Origin: CAUSKK01 sp963533935
GTDB taxonomy: Bacteria; Pseudomonadota; Gammaproteobacteria; Cardiobacteriales; Cardiobacteriaceae
Direction: 5' to 3'
NCBI GenBank assembly: GCA_963533935.1
Contig: CAUSQL010000005.1
Location: 5,057-69,056 of the forward strand
DNA length: 64,000 nucleotides
The notes under the pieces are model-generated. The model did no database searches. It saw only the letters and a program-made list of their open reading frames with translations, and had not been told where the DNA came from. Numbering within the stretch: the stretch's first letter is position 1; each line of letters opens with the position of its first letter. Shown in pieces: positions 16,547 through 23,678 of this stretch. The position numbers and the translations under genes were made by a program.

Positions 16547-17603
16547 CTTAAGCCTATACATATGCCACCTATATATCAGGAGCTATTACCTACATGAAGG
16601 CGAATCACCCCACCATCAATATGATTATGAACTTTGTAAAGAAGTAGAACTATTCGCTACTGCGGATGGAAAGCCAGTGCCATTTTTCCTTGATTTAAAA
16701 GGCAAAAATAGCTCAAATAAGCCAAAAGAAGTTCTGACTGTGGCCAAGGGACAAAAAGTCGTAATTAATGTCAATCAGGAAGTAAGTTTAGATAATATAG
16801 TTGCAGGAAAAGATGACTTTGATATAGGTACAGATGGGCAAACATTTAGCCTTACCGCTGACAAGAATATGGAAATTGCCATAACAGTCAGCAATTACTG
16901 TTCACCCAGATTTAAAAAAACCTTCTACGTAAGATTTCAGGATAAGCCATTAGAGGAACCTAGTCCGAAGGAAATGGAATTTTTCCAACTTCTATCCAAT
17001 TATATGGATGAATACGGAATTACTTCCTCCTACGATAGGGCAGCCCTGCTGGCAAGCATTCAAATTGAAACTGGTAAGTATGGCATAGAGGATGGGTTAA
17101 TTGAAATAGGTAATTTCTCTCTAGAAAATTGGTTGAAAAATTTTCCAAATAATAAAGGTGTACTGAATTGGCTTGATAAGCATAAGAAAAATAGAGAAGT
17201 AGAATTTGAAAATTTAGAAAATGAAGATAAATTAAATATTATGTATGGTGGAAGATTAGGTAATAAAAAACCTGGAGATGGATGGAAATTTAGAGGTAGA
17301 GGTGGAATACATTTAACGGGTCATAACAACTATGAAGAATTTGCTAAATTTATCAATAGGCCAGATATTATGGATAATCCAGATAAGGTGGGCACTGATT
17401 TACGACTGGCAGCCTTAGCATCAGTTTGGTTTTGGACTAAATATGATAATGGTCAGGCAAGTAAGCTAGCAAGGAAAGGAAATTTTCGAGGTGCAAGGAA
17501 AATAGTCAACAAATATGACCATACAGAAGAACTAGCTAATGAGATAACTAGGAAAAATTTAGCTGGTAAAGGTAAATTTATGCTTCCAGTACCACGTTTT
17601 TAA
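16497..17603 (+). CDS. GH19 lysozyme/chitinase-like protein, possible toxin with damaged 5' end
   Basis: Residues about 180-340 form a glycoside hydrolase 19 (chitinase/endolysin) domain. IETGKY carries the probable catalytic Glu191, followed by YGGRLGN, GDGWKFRGRGG, LTGHNNY and LASVWFW. Such domains cut beta-1,4 glycan strands, often peptidoglycan. Residues about 50-150 look like a beta-rich domain with no recognised function. The open frame begins inside a dyad repeat, so the first 15-30 residues are probably not native. An ATG at 16594 with AGGAG upstream starts a 17-codon frame that would join this one if a single base were restored near 16645. The gene is AT-rich and followed after 5 bases by a secreted small protein, as in toxin-immunity pairs. 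Function as a toxin is inference. Confidence 0.65.
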   Translation: MFVIGFLQTYGRFCCMYLSLYICHLYIRSYYLHEGESPHHQYDYELCKEVELFATADGKPVPFFLDLKGKNSSNKPKEVLTVAKGQKVVINVNQEVSLDNIVAGKDDFDIGTDGQTFSLTADKNMEIAITVSNYCSPRFKKTFYVRFQDKPLEEPSPKEMEFFQLLSNYMDEYGITSSYDRAALLASIQIETGKYGIEDGLIEIGNFSLENWLKNFPNNKGVLNWLDKHKKNREVEFENLENEDKLNIMYGGRLGNKKPGDGWKFRGRGGIHLTGHNNYEEFAKFINRPDIMDNPDKVGTDLRLAALASVWFWTKYDNGQASKLARKGNFRGARKIVNKYDHTEELANEITRKNLAGKGKFMLPVPRF

Positions 17604-17608
17604 TAGCT

Positions 17609-18181
17609 ATGAGGTTGTTTATATTTTTTGCGTTACTTACCGGGCCTCTTATGGCCCGGAGTGCGGAATGGGCAGCAGATTATCTTGGTAAACTTAGACC
17701 TATCCGACTTTTTCCGGTCATACTTTTTAAATGCACTACTGTTGATAATGAATTAGTGAGCATCAGTTATTACAAGGGCAAATACCAATATTGGTTTGGA
17801 AAAGATAATAAGCCAAAATTAAAATTTTCTAGCACTCCCGTTGAAATACTTCTAAGAAAACAGGGAGAATATTGGCGAAAGAGTGGTATTAATAGTGGAT
17901 ACTATGATCCATTTCCTTTCTTTTATGGAGCCTATATTTACGATGTGCGCACTGAGCCATTAATTGATTATGGTGTTTATAGAGGTAGTAATACCAGTGT
18001 TTATATTTTCAAAAATAATAAAAATGATCATTGGTATGAGGAGATAGACTCGATTAAGTGCAAAGAAGATACGGTAATTATTAATTGGATTACTAATGAT
18101 ATTCCGCCTGCCCATAAGTTATATGAAAATCAGTTATTTGAAGATGGCTTATTTAAAAATGCAAGGCAATACTTCGAATAA
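17609..18181 (+). CDS. secreted protein, paralogue 1, candidate immunity protein
   Basis: This 190-residue protein has a signal peptide (RLFIFFALLTG followed by a MARSA cleavage region at about residue 19), so it should be periplasmic. The mature part contains the segment PVILFKCTT and YYKGKYQYWFGK, shared almost unchanged with the next gene. Two cysteines, in KCTT and IKCKED, could form a disulfide. I do not recognise a named family. It begins 5 bases after the GH19 gene without a clear ribosome-binding site, which suggests translational coupling. A periplasmic partner next to a wall-cutting enzyme is the layout of an immunity gene, but no inhibition can be shown from sequence. Confidence 0.6.
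   Translation: MRLFIFFALLTGPLMARSAEWAADYLGKLRPIRLFPVILFKCTTVDNELVSISYYKGKYQYWFGKDNKPKLKFSSTPVEILLRKQGEYWRKSGINSGYYDPFPFFYGAYIYDVRTEPLIDYGVYRGSNTSVYIFKNNKNDHWYEEIDSIKCKEDTVIINWITNDIPPAHKLYENQLFEDGLFKNARQYFE
17640..17659 (+). other. GC-rich hairpin in the signal-peptide codons
   Basis: CCGGGCC (17640-17646) pairs perfectly with GGCCCGG (17653-17659) inside an otherwise AT-rich gene. The same segment in the paralogue (about 18341-18360) differs by one base that would still allow a G-U pair in RNA. It may affect translation of these signal peptides. This is an observation only. Confidence 0.5.
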
Positions 18182-18266
18182 ATTTTTTACTGAAAACAAC
18201 TGTCTAACACGTAATTATGTGTAAAATTTAATTATTAGATTCTGATTATTTAGGAGTAGCTAGCTA

Positions 18267-18896
18267 GTGGATAAATATGTAAGGCCATTAGAAATAGTGT
18301 GGAATAAAATTAGACTTATAATATTTTTTGCGTTACTTACCGGGTCTCTTATGGCCCGGAGTGCAGATAGGTGGAAGTGGATAGATGAAGAAGAACTTAA
18401 ACCCATTAAAGTTTTCCCTGTCATACTTTTTAAATGCACTACCACTAATAATAAATTAGTACGCATTAGCTATTACAAGGGTAAATACCAATATTGGTTC
18501 GGCAAAAATAATAAACCAGAGTTATCTTTTTACAGCAGTCCCATTGAAATATTTATCGATGAAGAGAGAAGTAAATTTTGGCGTAAAGGTGGTGAGTCAA
18601 ATGTCTACTCAAGTTCAGATGCCTTTTTTTATGGGGACTATGTTTACGAAATTTATAGCACATCAGTAGAAAGAAAAGAGAAATTACCGGGATTTCCAAG
18701 TTCAGAGAGTAATATTTATGTTTTTAAATACGATAAAAAAGAAGACCGGTATCAGAAAATTGATGATAAAAAATGCAAAGAAGAAACAGTAATTGATAAT
18801 TTTATTACCGATGAAATTCCTCCACCTTATAAGTTATTCAAAAATCAATTGGTAGAAGAAGGTCAGTTAAAAGACATATATAAATACTTCAAATAG
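18267..18896 (+). CDS. secreted protein, paralogue 2, candidate immunity protein
   Basis: This 209-residue product is roughly half identical to the preceding protein over its whole length, and nearly identical in DNA over the signal-peptide codons, so it is a tandem duplicate. The start chosen is GTG at 18267 with AGGAG ten bases upstream. It adds about 14 residues before the shared signal peptide (RLIIFFALLTG, MARSA). The KCTT and DKKCKEE cysteines are kept. The central part, between FYGDYVYE and IYVFKYD, is the most changed. Diverged tandem copies are common among immunity genes facing variant toxins. The role remains inference. Confidence 0.58.
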   Translation: MDKYVRPLEIVWNKIRLIIFFALLTGSLMARSADRWKWIDEEELKPIKVFPVILFKCTTTNNKLVRISYYKGKYQYWFGKNNKPELSFYSSPIEIFIDEERSKFWRKGGESNVYSSSDAFFYGDYVYEIYSTSVERKEKLPGFPSSESNIYVFKYDKKEDRYQKIDDKKCKEETVIDNFITDEIPPPYKLFKNQLVEEGQLKDIYKYFK

Positions 18897-18942
18897 GTTT
18901 TTATCAATGGCCACTAGGGCTGCCTTTTTATTTTTGCATTAT

Positions 18943-19256
18943 TTACCGACGGACGGGCGCTTCCCCTGTATGTAATTAATGGCTTAAATACATACAGGGG
19001 AAGCGCCCGTATGTTGGTAAATTACCCTAATGCCATGTTTCTGGCCAACGGTAGAGCACGGGTAAACCGCTGGCAGTGGGGTAGTAGTGAAAGAACCATG
19101 GCATTCCTTGGACTTGACGAACATCTTTAGTGATTAAAAACAATGGGCGATTGTTCGACCTAAAGCTCTCACGCGCCCTTTACTGACGATCGGGCGCTTT
19201 CCCTGTATGTAATAAGGCCTAATTACATACAGGGGAAGCGCCCCGTTGTAGGTTAA
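18943..19256. repeat. dyad repeats at the right edge of the AT-rich island
   Basis: This 363-base gap holds two clusters. At 18955-18974 and 18989-19008 is an inverted pair with perfect 20-bp arms and the CCCCT core. At 19140-19256 are about three more units, one with the GATTGTTCG insertion variant. Between them is unique sequence with a 31-codon reading frame (19035-19130) that I do not support as a gene. With the units at 16448-16546, repeats bracket the AT-rich island on both sides. Confidence 0.8.
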
Positions 19257-19259
19257 TGG

Positions 19260-20045
19260 CTAAATTACCTTTAACTCCTCCAGCGCCCGCAGAATGCCGT
19301 CCGCTTCCACCGGCGGCGCGAGAAAGTCCGCCCGCGCCTTCAGCTGCGGGTGACCGTCCTCCATGGCCACGAAAAAGCCCACGGTTTCCGCCATTTCCAA
19401 ATCGTTGAGACCGTCGCCGAAGGCCATGGCGTTCTGCGGGTCGATGGCCAGGCCGGCGCACAGCTCGCGAATGGCCCGCGCCTTGGAGGCGTCCCGGGGC
19501 AGCAAATCCACGGCATGTTCATGCCAGCGCACGCTGCGGAAGCCCAGGGTTTCCAAAGGTTGTAGTTCCTTTTCCTGCGCTGCCGCAACGAATACCAGCA
19601 GCTGGTAAACGGGCCGGCGCCGGTAATAGTCCGGTTCCACCAGGTAGGGGCCGATGTTAGCCAGGGCACCGTGAACGATGGCGTTATCTTCCGAAACGGC
19701 CACCGCCTCGGCGCCAACGAAGCCATGGGGCAGCTTCAGGTCGGCACAGTGTTTGACAATGGCTTCGAGGGTGGCCGCGGCCAGGGGCCGATGGCTGATG
19801 ACCCGGTCGCCCTGGCGGCAGTACTGGCCGTTAATGCCAATGACCAGGTCGATGGCCTGGTCGCGAATCAGCTGGCTGACCTGGGGCGGAAACACCGCCG
19901 GCGAGCGGCCCGAGGCGATGGCGCTGCGGATATGCTTCGCCCGCAGCCGGGGGAAAACTTCCTGGAGGGAGGGCGGGAGAAAATCGCTTTTTTTGCGGTA
20001 CAGGGTGTCATCGATGTCGAAGAAGATTATTTGCGGATTTACCAT
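19260..20045 (-). CDS. Cof-type HAD-IIB phosphatase
   Basis: The 261-residue product is a haloacid dehalogenase-type hydrolase of the Cof/IIB subfamily, soluble phosphatases acting on sugar phosphates and similar compounds. Visible are motif I FFDIDDTLY (about residues 8-16), motif II IASGRSP, and the C-terminal motifs ASKARAIRELC and GDGLNDLEMAE. The start chosen is the ATG at 20045. It puts motif I at the normal distance from the N-terminus, whereas the longer frame would run into ssrA and read it antisense. The true substrate cannot be told. Confidence 0.85.
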   Translation of the reverse strand: MVNPQIIFFDIDDTLYRKKSDFLPPSLQEVFPRLRAKHIRSAIASGRSPAVFPPQVSQLIRDQAIDLVIGINGQYCRQGDRVISHRPLAAATLEAIVKHCADLKLPHGFVGAEAVAVSEDNAIVHGALANIGPYLVEPDYYRRRPVYQLLVFVAAAQEKELQPLETLGFRSVRWHEHAVDLLPRDASKARAIRELCAGLAIDPQNAMAFGDGLNDLEMAETVGFFVAMEDGHPQLKARADFLAPPVEADGILRALEELKVI

Positions 20046-20054
20046 GGCGGGCCC

Positions 20055-20083
20055 TTGTGGAAAAACCCTAAAAATAGCATAAT
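20055..20083 (+). promoter_or_regulatory. ssrA promoter
   Basis: TTGTGG (20055-20060) and CATAAT (20078-20083) are separated by 17 bases and end 13 bases before the mature tmRNA 5' end. The two-element spacing is ideal for sigma-70. Confidence 0.6.
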
Positions 20084-20096
20084 TACTGGGAATTTC

Positions 20097-20448
20097 GGGG
20101 GCGTACTGGTTTCGACAGGGGCGCAAAGCTCGAGGTGCATACCGAAGATGAAAGACCTTCGTTAAATATCTTTCACTAAATATAGTTGCAAACGACGACA
20201 ACTACGCTTTAGCCGCTTAATTTAAGGCTAACGTTCCCTCCGGTTCGTCCCTGGACTGGTACGGAGCGTCATTCACAGGGAATCGCCAGCCGTCGTTCCC
20301 GCCGGCGTCTGGTTAAATCTTGTGGGATCGTGTTTGGAGTGCCTGAGCTTCGGCTGACCAGCATTAAATCCTAATAGAATGCTCTAAGTATGTAGTACCG
20401 ACGGTGGCACGTTTCTGGACGGCGGTTCAACTCCGCCCGCCTCCACCA
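20097..20448 (+). ncRNA. ssrA: transfer-messenger RNA
   Basis: This is a one-piece tmRNA of about 352 bases that rescues ribosomes from nonstop mRNA. The 5' acceptor strand GGGGGCG (20097-20103) pairs with CGCCTCC (20438-20444), followed by an encoded ACCA end. The T arm GGCGG-TTCAACT-CCGCC lies just before it. The tag reading frame (20188-20220) encodes ANDDNYALAA and a TAA stop, one residue different from the E. coli ANDENYALAA. The resume alanine follows the usual AGTTGCA context. Its presence next to a HAD gene and upstream of nrdB has no obvious functional meaning. The arfA-like gene at 28676 is its predicted backup. Confidence 0.97.
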
Positions 20449-20472
20449 TTTTTACCCACTAAATTTTCATTG

Positions 20473-20507
20473 AAAACAAGTCATTAGCACGAGGACTTGT
20501 TTTTTTT
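20473..20507 (+). terminator. ssrA terminator
   Basis: AAAACAAGTC (20473-20482) pairs with GACTTGTTTT (20494-20503) over an 11-base loop and runs into a T tract. It lies about 25 bases after the mature 3' end. Confidence 0.85.
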
Positions 20508-20579
20508 GGTCTGAATTTTTCATTTTCAAATCAATGGATTAGCTCAAGTTTTTACACATTAATGCTGGTTTCCAGTGCC

Positions 20580-20608
20580 TTGACCTACCCTACCTTTTTG
20601 CCAAGAAT
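20580..20608 (+). promoter_or_regulatory. probable nrdB promoter
   Basis: TTGACC (20580-20585) and AAGAAT (20603-20608) are 17 bases apart, about 30 bases before the nrdB start. The -35 is good and the -10 weak. No convincing NrdR boxes were seen nearby. Confidence 0.4.
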
Positions 20609-20636
20609 AGCAGTCCATATTTTTTATTAGATTGCC

Positions 20637-21617
20637 ATGACTAAGAGAAGCCTCTTTACTCCGCGCCTGGAGATAAAGCCCTACGAATACCCAGAATTAC
20701 TCGATTTCAAAGACTCCATTCGCCACTCCTACTGGCTGCACACGGAATTTAACTTCACCTCAGACATTCAGGATTACAAGACCGCCATCGACGACAAGGA
20801 ACGCACGGCCATGACCCGCGCCATGCTTGCCATTTCCCAGGTGGAAGTGAACGTGAAGCGCTTCTGGGGCGACCTGTACCGCTATTTCCCCAAGCCGGAA
20901 ATTGACGACGTGGGCGGCACCTTCGCCGAAAGTGAAATTCGCCACAAGGACGCCTATTCCTTTCTACTGGAGCAGCTGGGCATGAACGAGCTGTTCAGCC
21001 AAATCCGCGAAATGCCGGCGCTCATGGCCCGCATCAACTACATCGACGATTTCATGCAGTACAAGGACCGGGGCAACCAGCACTTTATCCTGACCCTGAT
21101 TATGTTCGCCCTCTTCGTGGAGCACATTTCCCTGTTCGGCCAGTTCATCATCATCATGTCCTTCAACAAGCAGCGCAATTTGTTCAAGGGCATTTCCAAC
21201 GCGGTGGAAGCCACCTCCAAGGAGGAGGAAATTCACGGCCGCTTCGGCATCACCCTCTACGGCATATTGAAGGAGGAGGAGCCGCAGCTGTTCACACCGG
21301 AATTCTACGAAGACCTGCGCCGGCTGGCCGACCATGCCCTGACCGCGGAACGGAAGATTCTCGACTGGATTTTCGAGGCGGGCGATTTGGACTTCCTCAG
21401 CCGCCACACCGTGGAGAATTACATCATTAACCGCTACAACAATTCCCTGGAAGTGCTTGGCCTGGGCCGGCCCTATCCCGTTGATGAGGAGCGGCTGAAG
21501 GAAACCGAATGGTTCGACATTGAGATTCTCTCTGGCAAGGACCCGGACTTCTTCAATAAGCGTTCCACGGATTATTCAAAAAAAATGAAACAGATTACCG
21601 CCGATGACCTCTTCTAA
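20637..21617 (+). CDS. nrdB: class I ribonucleotide reductase, radical-generating small subunit
   Basis: NrdB houses the dimetal-tyrosyl radical that starts ribonucleotide reduction in NrdA. The 326-residue product has ligand sets in ESEIRHKDAY (Glu100, His103, with radical Tyr107 at the same spacing as E. coli Glu115, His118, Tyr122), FVEHISLF and SKEEEIHGRFG. The position equivalent to E. coli Asp84 appears to be Glu70 in SQVEVNVKRFW, seen in some R2 branches. The tyrosine is present, so this is not a class Ic type. nrdA starts inside its last 14 bases. The nrdB-nrdA order is the reverse of the enteric operon. Confidence 0.93.
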   Translation: MTKRSLFTPRLEIKPYEYPELLDFKDSIRHSYWLHTEFNFTSDIQDYKTAIDDKERTAMTRAMLAISQVEVNVKRFWGDLYRYFPKPEIDDVGGTFAESEIRHKDAYSFLLEQLGMNELFSQIREMPALMARINYIDDFMQYKDRGNQHFILTLIMFALFVEHISLFGQFIIIMSFNKQRNLFKGISNAVEATSKEEEIHGRFGITLYGILKEEEPQLFTPEFYEDLRRLADHALTAERKILDWIFEAGDLDFLSRHTVENYIINRYNNSLEVLGLGRPYPVDEERLKETEWFDIEILSGKDPDFFNKRSTDYSKKMKQITADDLF

Positions 21618-23277
21618 CGCTAGGAACCGGCCAGATTTCGCCTGGCTTAACGAGGAGAGTCGCCTCTTCCTCCAGCGGGGTTACCTGTTGGCGGGCACCA
21701 AACCGGAAGAGCGGGTGCGCTACATTGCCGACTACGCCGAGCAGGTGCTGCAAATGCCCGGCTTCGGCGACCGCTTCTACCACTACATGGCCCGGGGCTA
21801 CTTCTCCCTGTCGTCGCCCATCTGGTCGAACTTCGGCCTGAGCCGCGGCCTGCCCATCTCCTGCTTCGGCAGCTACATCGGCGACAGCATTCAGTCCATT
21901 CTGCGCACCGCCTCCGAGGTGGGCATGATGAGCAAGATTGGCGGCGGCACCAGCGCCTACTTCGGCGCCATTCGCCCGCGGGGTAGTGCCATTACTAATA
22001 ACGGCAAATCCGACGGTTCCTTTAACTTTGCCAAGCTGTTCAACTGCACCATCGACGTTATTTCCCAGGGCACCAGCCGCAAGGGCCAATTCGCCGGCTA
22101 CATCGACATCGACCACGGCGACATCGAGGAATGGCTGGACATACACACCGAGGGCAACCCGATTCAATTGATGTACTACGGCGTCTGCATCAGCCGCCAG
22201 TGGTTTAAAGAAATGCGCGAGGGCGACGCCGGCAAGCGGCGCATCTGGGCCAAGGTGCTCCAGCGCAAGGCGGAAACCGGCATTCCCTACCTGTTCTTCA
22301 GCGACAACGCCAACGAGGGCCGGCCGGACGTTTATAAAAATCTGGATTTAAAAATTCACGCCTCCAATCTCTGTTCGGAAATCATGCTGCCGGCCAGCGA
22401 GGAAGAGAGCTTTGTCTGCTGCCTATCCTCCATCAATCTGCTGCACTACGACGAGTGGAAGGACACGGACGCGGTGGAAACCCTCACCTACTTCCTGGAC
22501 GCGGTCATGGAGGAATTCATACAGAAGAGCGCGACCATTCCCTATTTGGACCGGGCCCACCGCTTCGCCCGCCGCCACCGGGCCCTGGGCCTGGGCGTGC
22601 TCGGCTGGCACTCCTACCTGCAGTCCCACAATCTGCCCTTCGACAGCTTTGAATCCACCATGCGCAACGGGGAAATCTTCCGGCTGCTGCAACAGCGCAC
22701 TTTGGCTGCGTCCCGGGAGCTGGCGCAACGCTTCGGCGAACCGGAGCTGCTGCAGGGCTACGGCCGCCGCAACACCACCTTAATGAGCGTGGCGCCGACC
22801 AAGTCCAGCAGCTTCATACTCGGCAGCGTGTCGCCGTCGGTGGAACCATTTAAGTCCAACTACCACGTGAAGGATTTGGCCAAGATTAAGACGGTTTATA
22901 AGAATCCCTACCTGGTGGAACTGCTGCGCCAGAAGGGGTTGGACAAGGAAAGCACCTGGCAGAGCATTCTCACCTTTAACGGTTCCGTGCAGCACCTGGA
23001 CGCCCTCAGCGACGAGGAGAAGGAGGTTTTCAAGACCTTCGAGGAAATTTCCCAGCTGGCCATAATCCAGCAGGCGGGCCAGCGGCAGAAGTACATCGAC
23101 CAGGGCCAGAGCCTGAACGTGATAATTCACCCGTCCACGCCGACCCGAGACATTAACCAGCTGTACCTGCGCGCCGAGGAGCTGGGGCTGAAGTCCCTGT
23201 ACTACCAGCATTCCATGAGTGCGGCCCAGCGCTTTAACCGGGATTTGCTGACCAGCTGCGCCAGCTGCGAGGGTTAA
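21604..23277 (+). CDS. nrdA: class I ribonucleotide reductase, catalytic large subunit without ATP-cone
   Basis: NrdA reduces ribonucleoside diphosphates. Active-site residues are present: Cys87 in PISCFGS, Asn255, Cys257 and Glu259 in NLCSEIMLP, Cys272 in VCCLSSINL, the radical-transfer tyrosine pair in SLYYQHS, and a C-terminal CASCEG thiol pair for re-reduction. At 557 residues it is about 200 shorter than the E. coli subunit. The N-terminus goes directly into the catalytic barrel, so the ATP-cone that senses dATP is missing. Overall activity control by dATP is therefore not expected by that route. The overlapping start with nrdB implies coupled translation. Confidence 0.93.
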   Translation: MTSSNARNRPDFAWLNEESRLFLQRGYLLAGTKPEERVRYIADYAEQVLQMPGFGDRFYHYMARGYFSLSSPIWSNFGLSRGLPISCFGSYIGDSIQSILRTASEVGMMSKIGGGTSAYFGAIRPRGSAITNNGKSDGSFNFAKLFNCTIDVISQGTSRKGQFAGYIDIDHGDIEEWLDIHTEGNPIQLMYYGVCISRQWFKEMREGDAGKRRIWAKVLQRKAETGIPYLFFSDNANEGRPDVYKNLDLKIHASNLCSEIMLPASEEESFVCCLSSINLLHYDEWKDTDAVETLTYFLDAVMEEFIQKSATIPYLDRAHRFARRHRALGLGVLGWHSYLQSHNLPFDSFESTMRNGEIFRLLQQRTLAASRELAQRFGEPELLQGYGRRNTTLMSVAPTKSSSFILGSVSPSVEPFKSNYHVKDLAKIKTVYKNPYLVELLRQKGLDKESTWQSILTFNGSVQHLDALSDEEKEVFKTFEEISQLAIIQQAGQRQKYIDQGQSLNVIIHPSTPTRDINQLYLRAEELGLKSLYYQHSMSAAQRFNRDLLTSCASCEG

Positions 23278-23281
23278 GCTA

Positions 23282-23363
23282 ATTTACAAACGGACGGGCG
23301 CTTATCTTGTATGTATTTAGAGCTCTAAATACATACAAGATAAGCGCCCGTCCGTTTGTAAAT
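23282..23363. repeat. 82-bp perfect palindrome of two repeat units
   Basis: Two repeat units face each other with no loop. All 41 base pairs from 23282/23363 to the centre at 23322/23323 (GAG|CTC) are complementary. It begins 5 bases after the nrdA stop. The outer ends are TTTACAAACGGACGGG and its complement, and the variable core is TATCT/AGATA. It has no U tract. It may terminate nrdA or protect its 3' end (inference). Confidence 0.95.
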
Positions 23364-23522
23364 GACCTTTGATGATGGCTTAAGAACGGTTTAAGCCGTC
23401 CCCAATGCTAATTGGAGCGCGGCCAGGGCCGCCGCTATTATTAAGCTGGAACGGCCAGCTGGCACCCTTACAAGGGTTTCCCGTGGCCGGCCCCGCCGCG
23501 ATGGTTGCCATTGGGAATTTTA

Positions 23523-23628
23523 CAGACAGTGGAAGCGCCCCGTTGTATGTTTAAGCATTTAAACAAACAGACGGGCGCTTTGGCTGTATGTATTTAAGGC
23601 CTTAATTACATACAACTAAAGCGCCTAG
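23523..23628. repeat. dyad repeat cluster before converging yheS
   Basis: About three units occur here. The inverted pair at about 23572-23616 has unequal cores (TGGCT against AACTA), so it is an imperfect hairpin. Bases 23364-23522 are unique sequence in which I see no gene or RNA. Confidence 0.75.
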
Positions 23629-23678
23629 CGCGTGAGACCGCTACGTTCCTCCGTTAGTAATCAACGTCGTATTAGGAC

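Noticed and set aside
19035..19130. 31-codon frame between two repeat clusters
   Set aside because: No ribosome-binding site, no recognisable sequence, and it lies in repeat-flanked unique DNA, so it is too weak to call.
20410..20448. tRNA gene ending in CCACCA
   Set aside because: The T arm and acceptor end belong to the tmRNA, since the matching 5' strand is at 20097.
20510..20636. NrdR boxes upstream of nrdB
   Set aside because: Only a fragment (TACACATT) is similar, and there is no tandem pair at the expected spacing.
23282..23363. Integron attC site or phage attachment site
   Set aside because: The palindrome is perfect and belongs to a family found throughout the window. There is no integrase, and attC sites are imperfect with unpaired bases.
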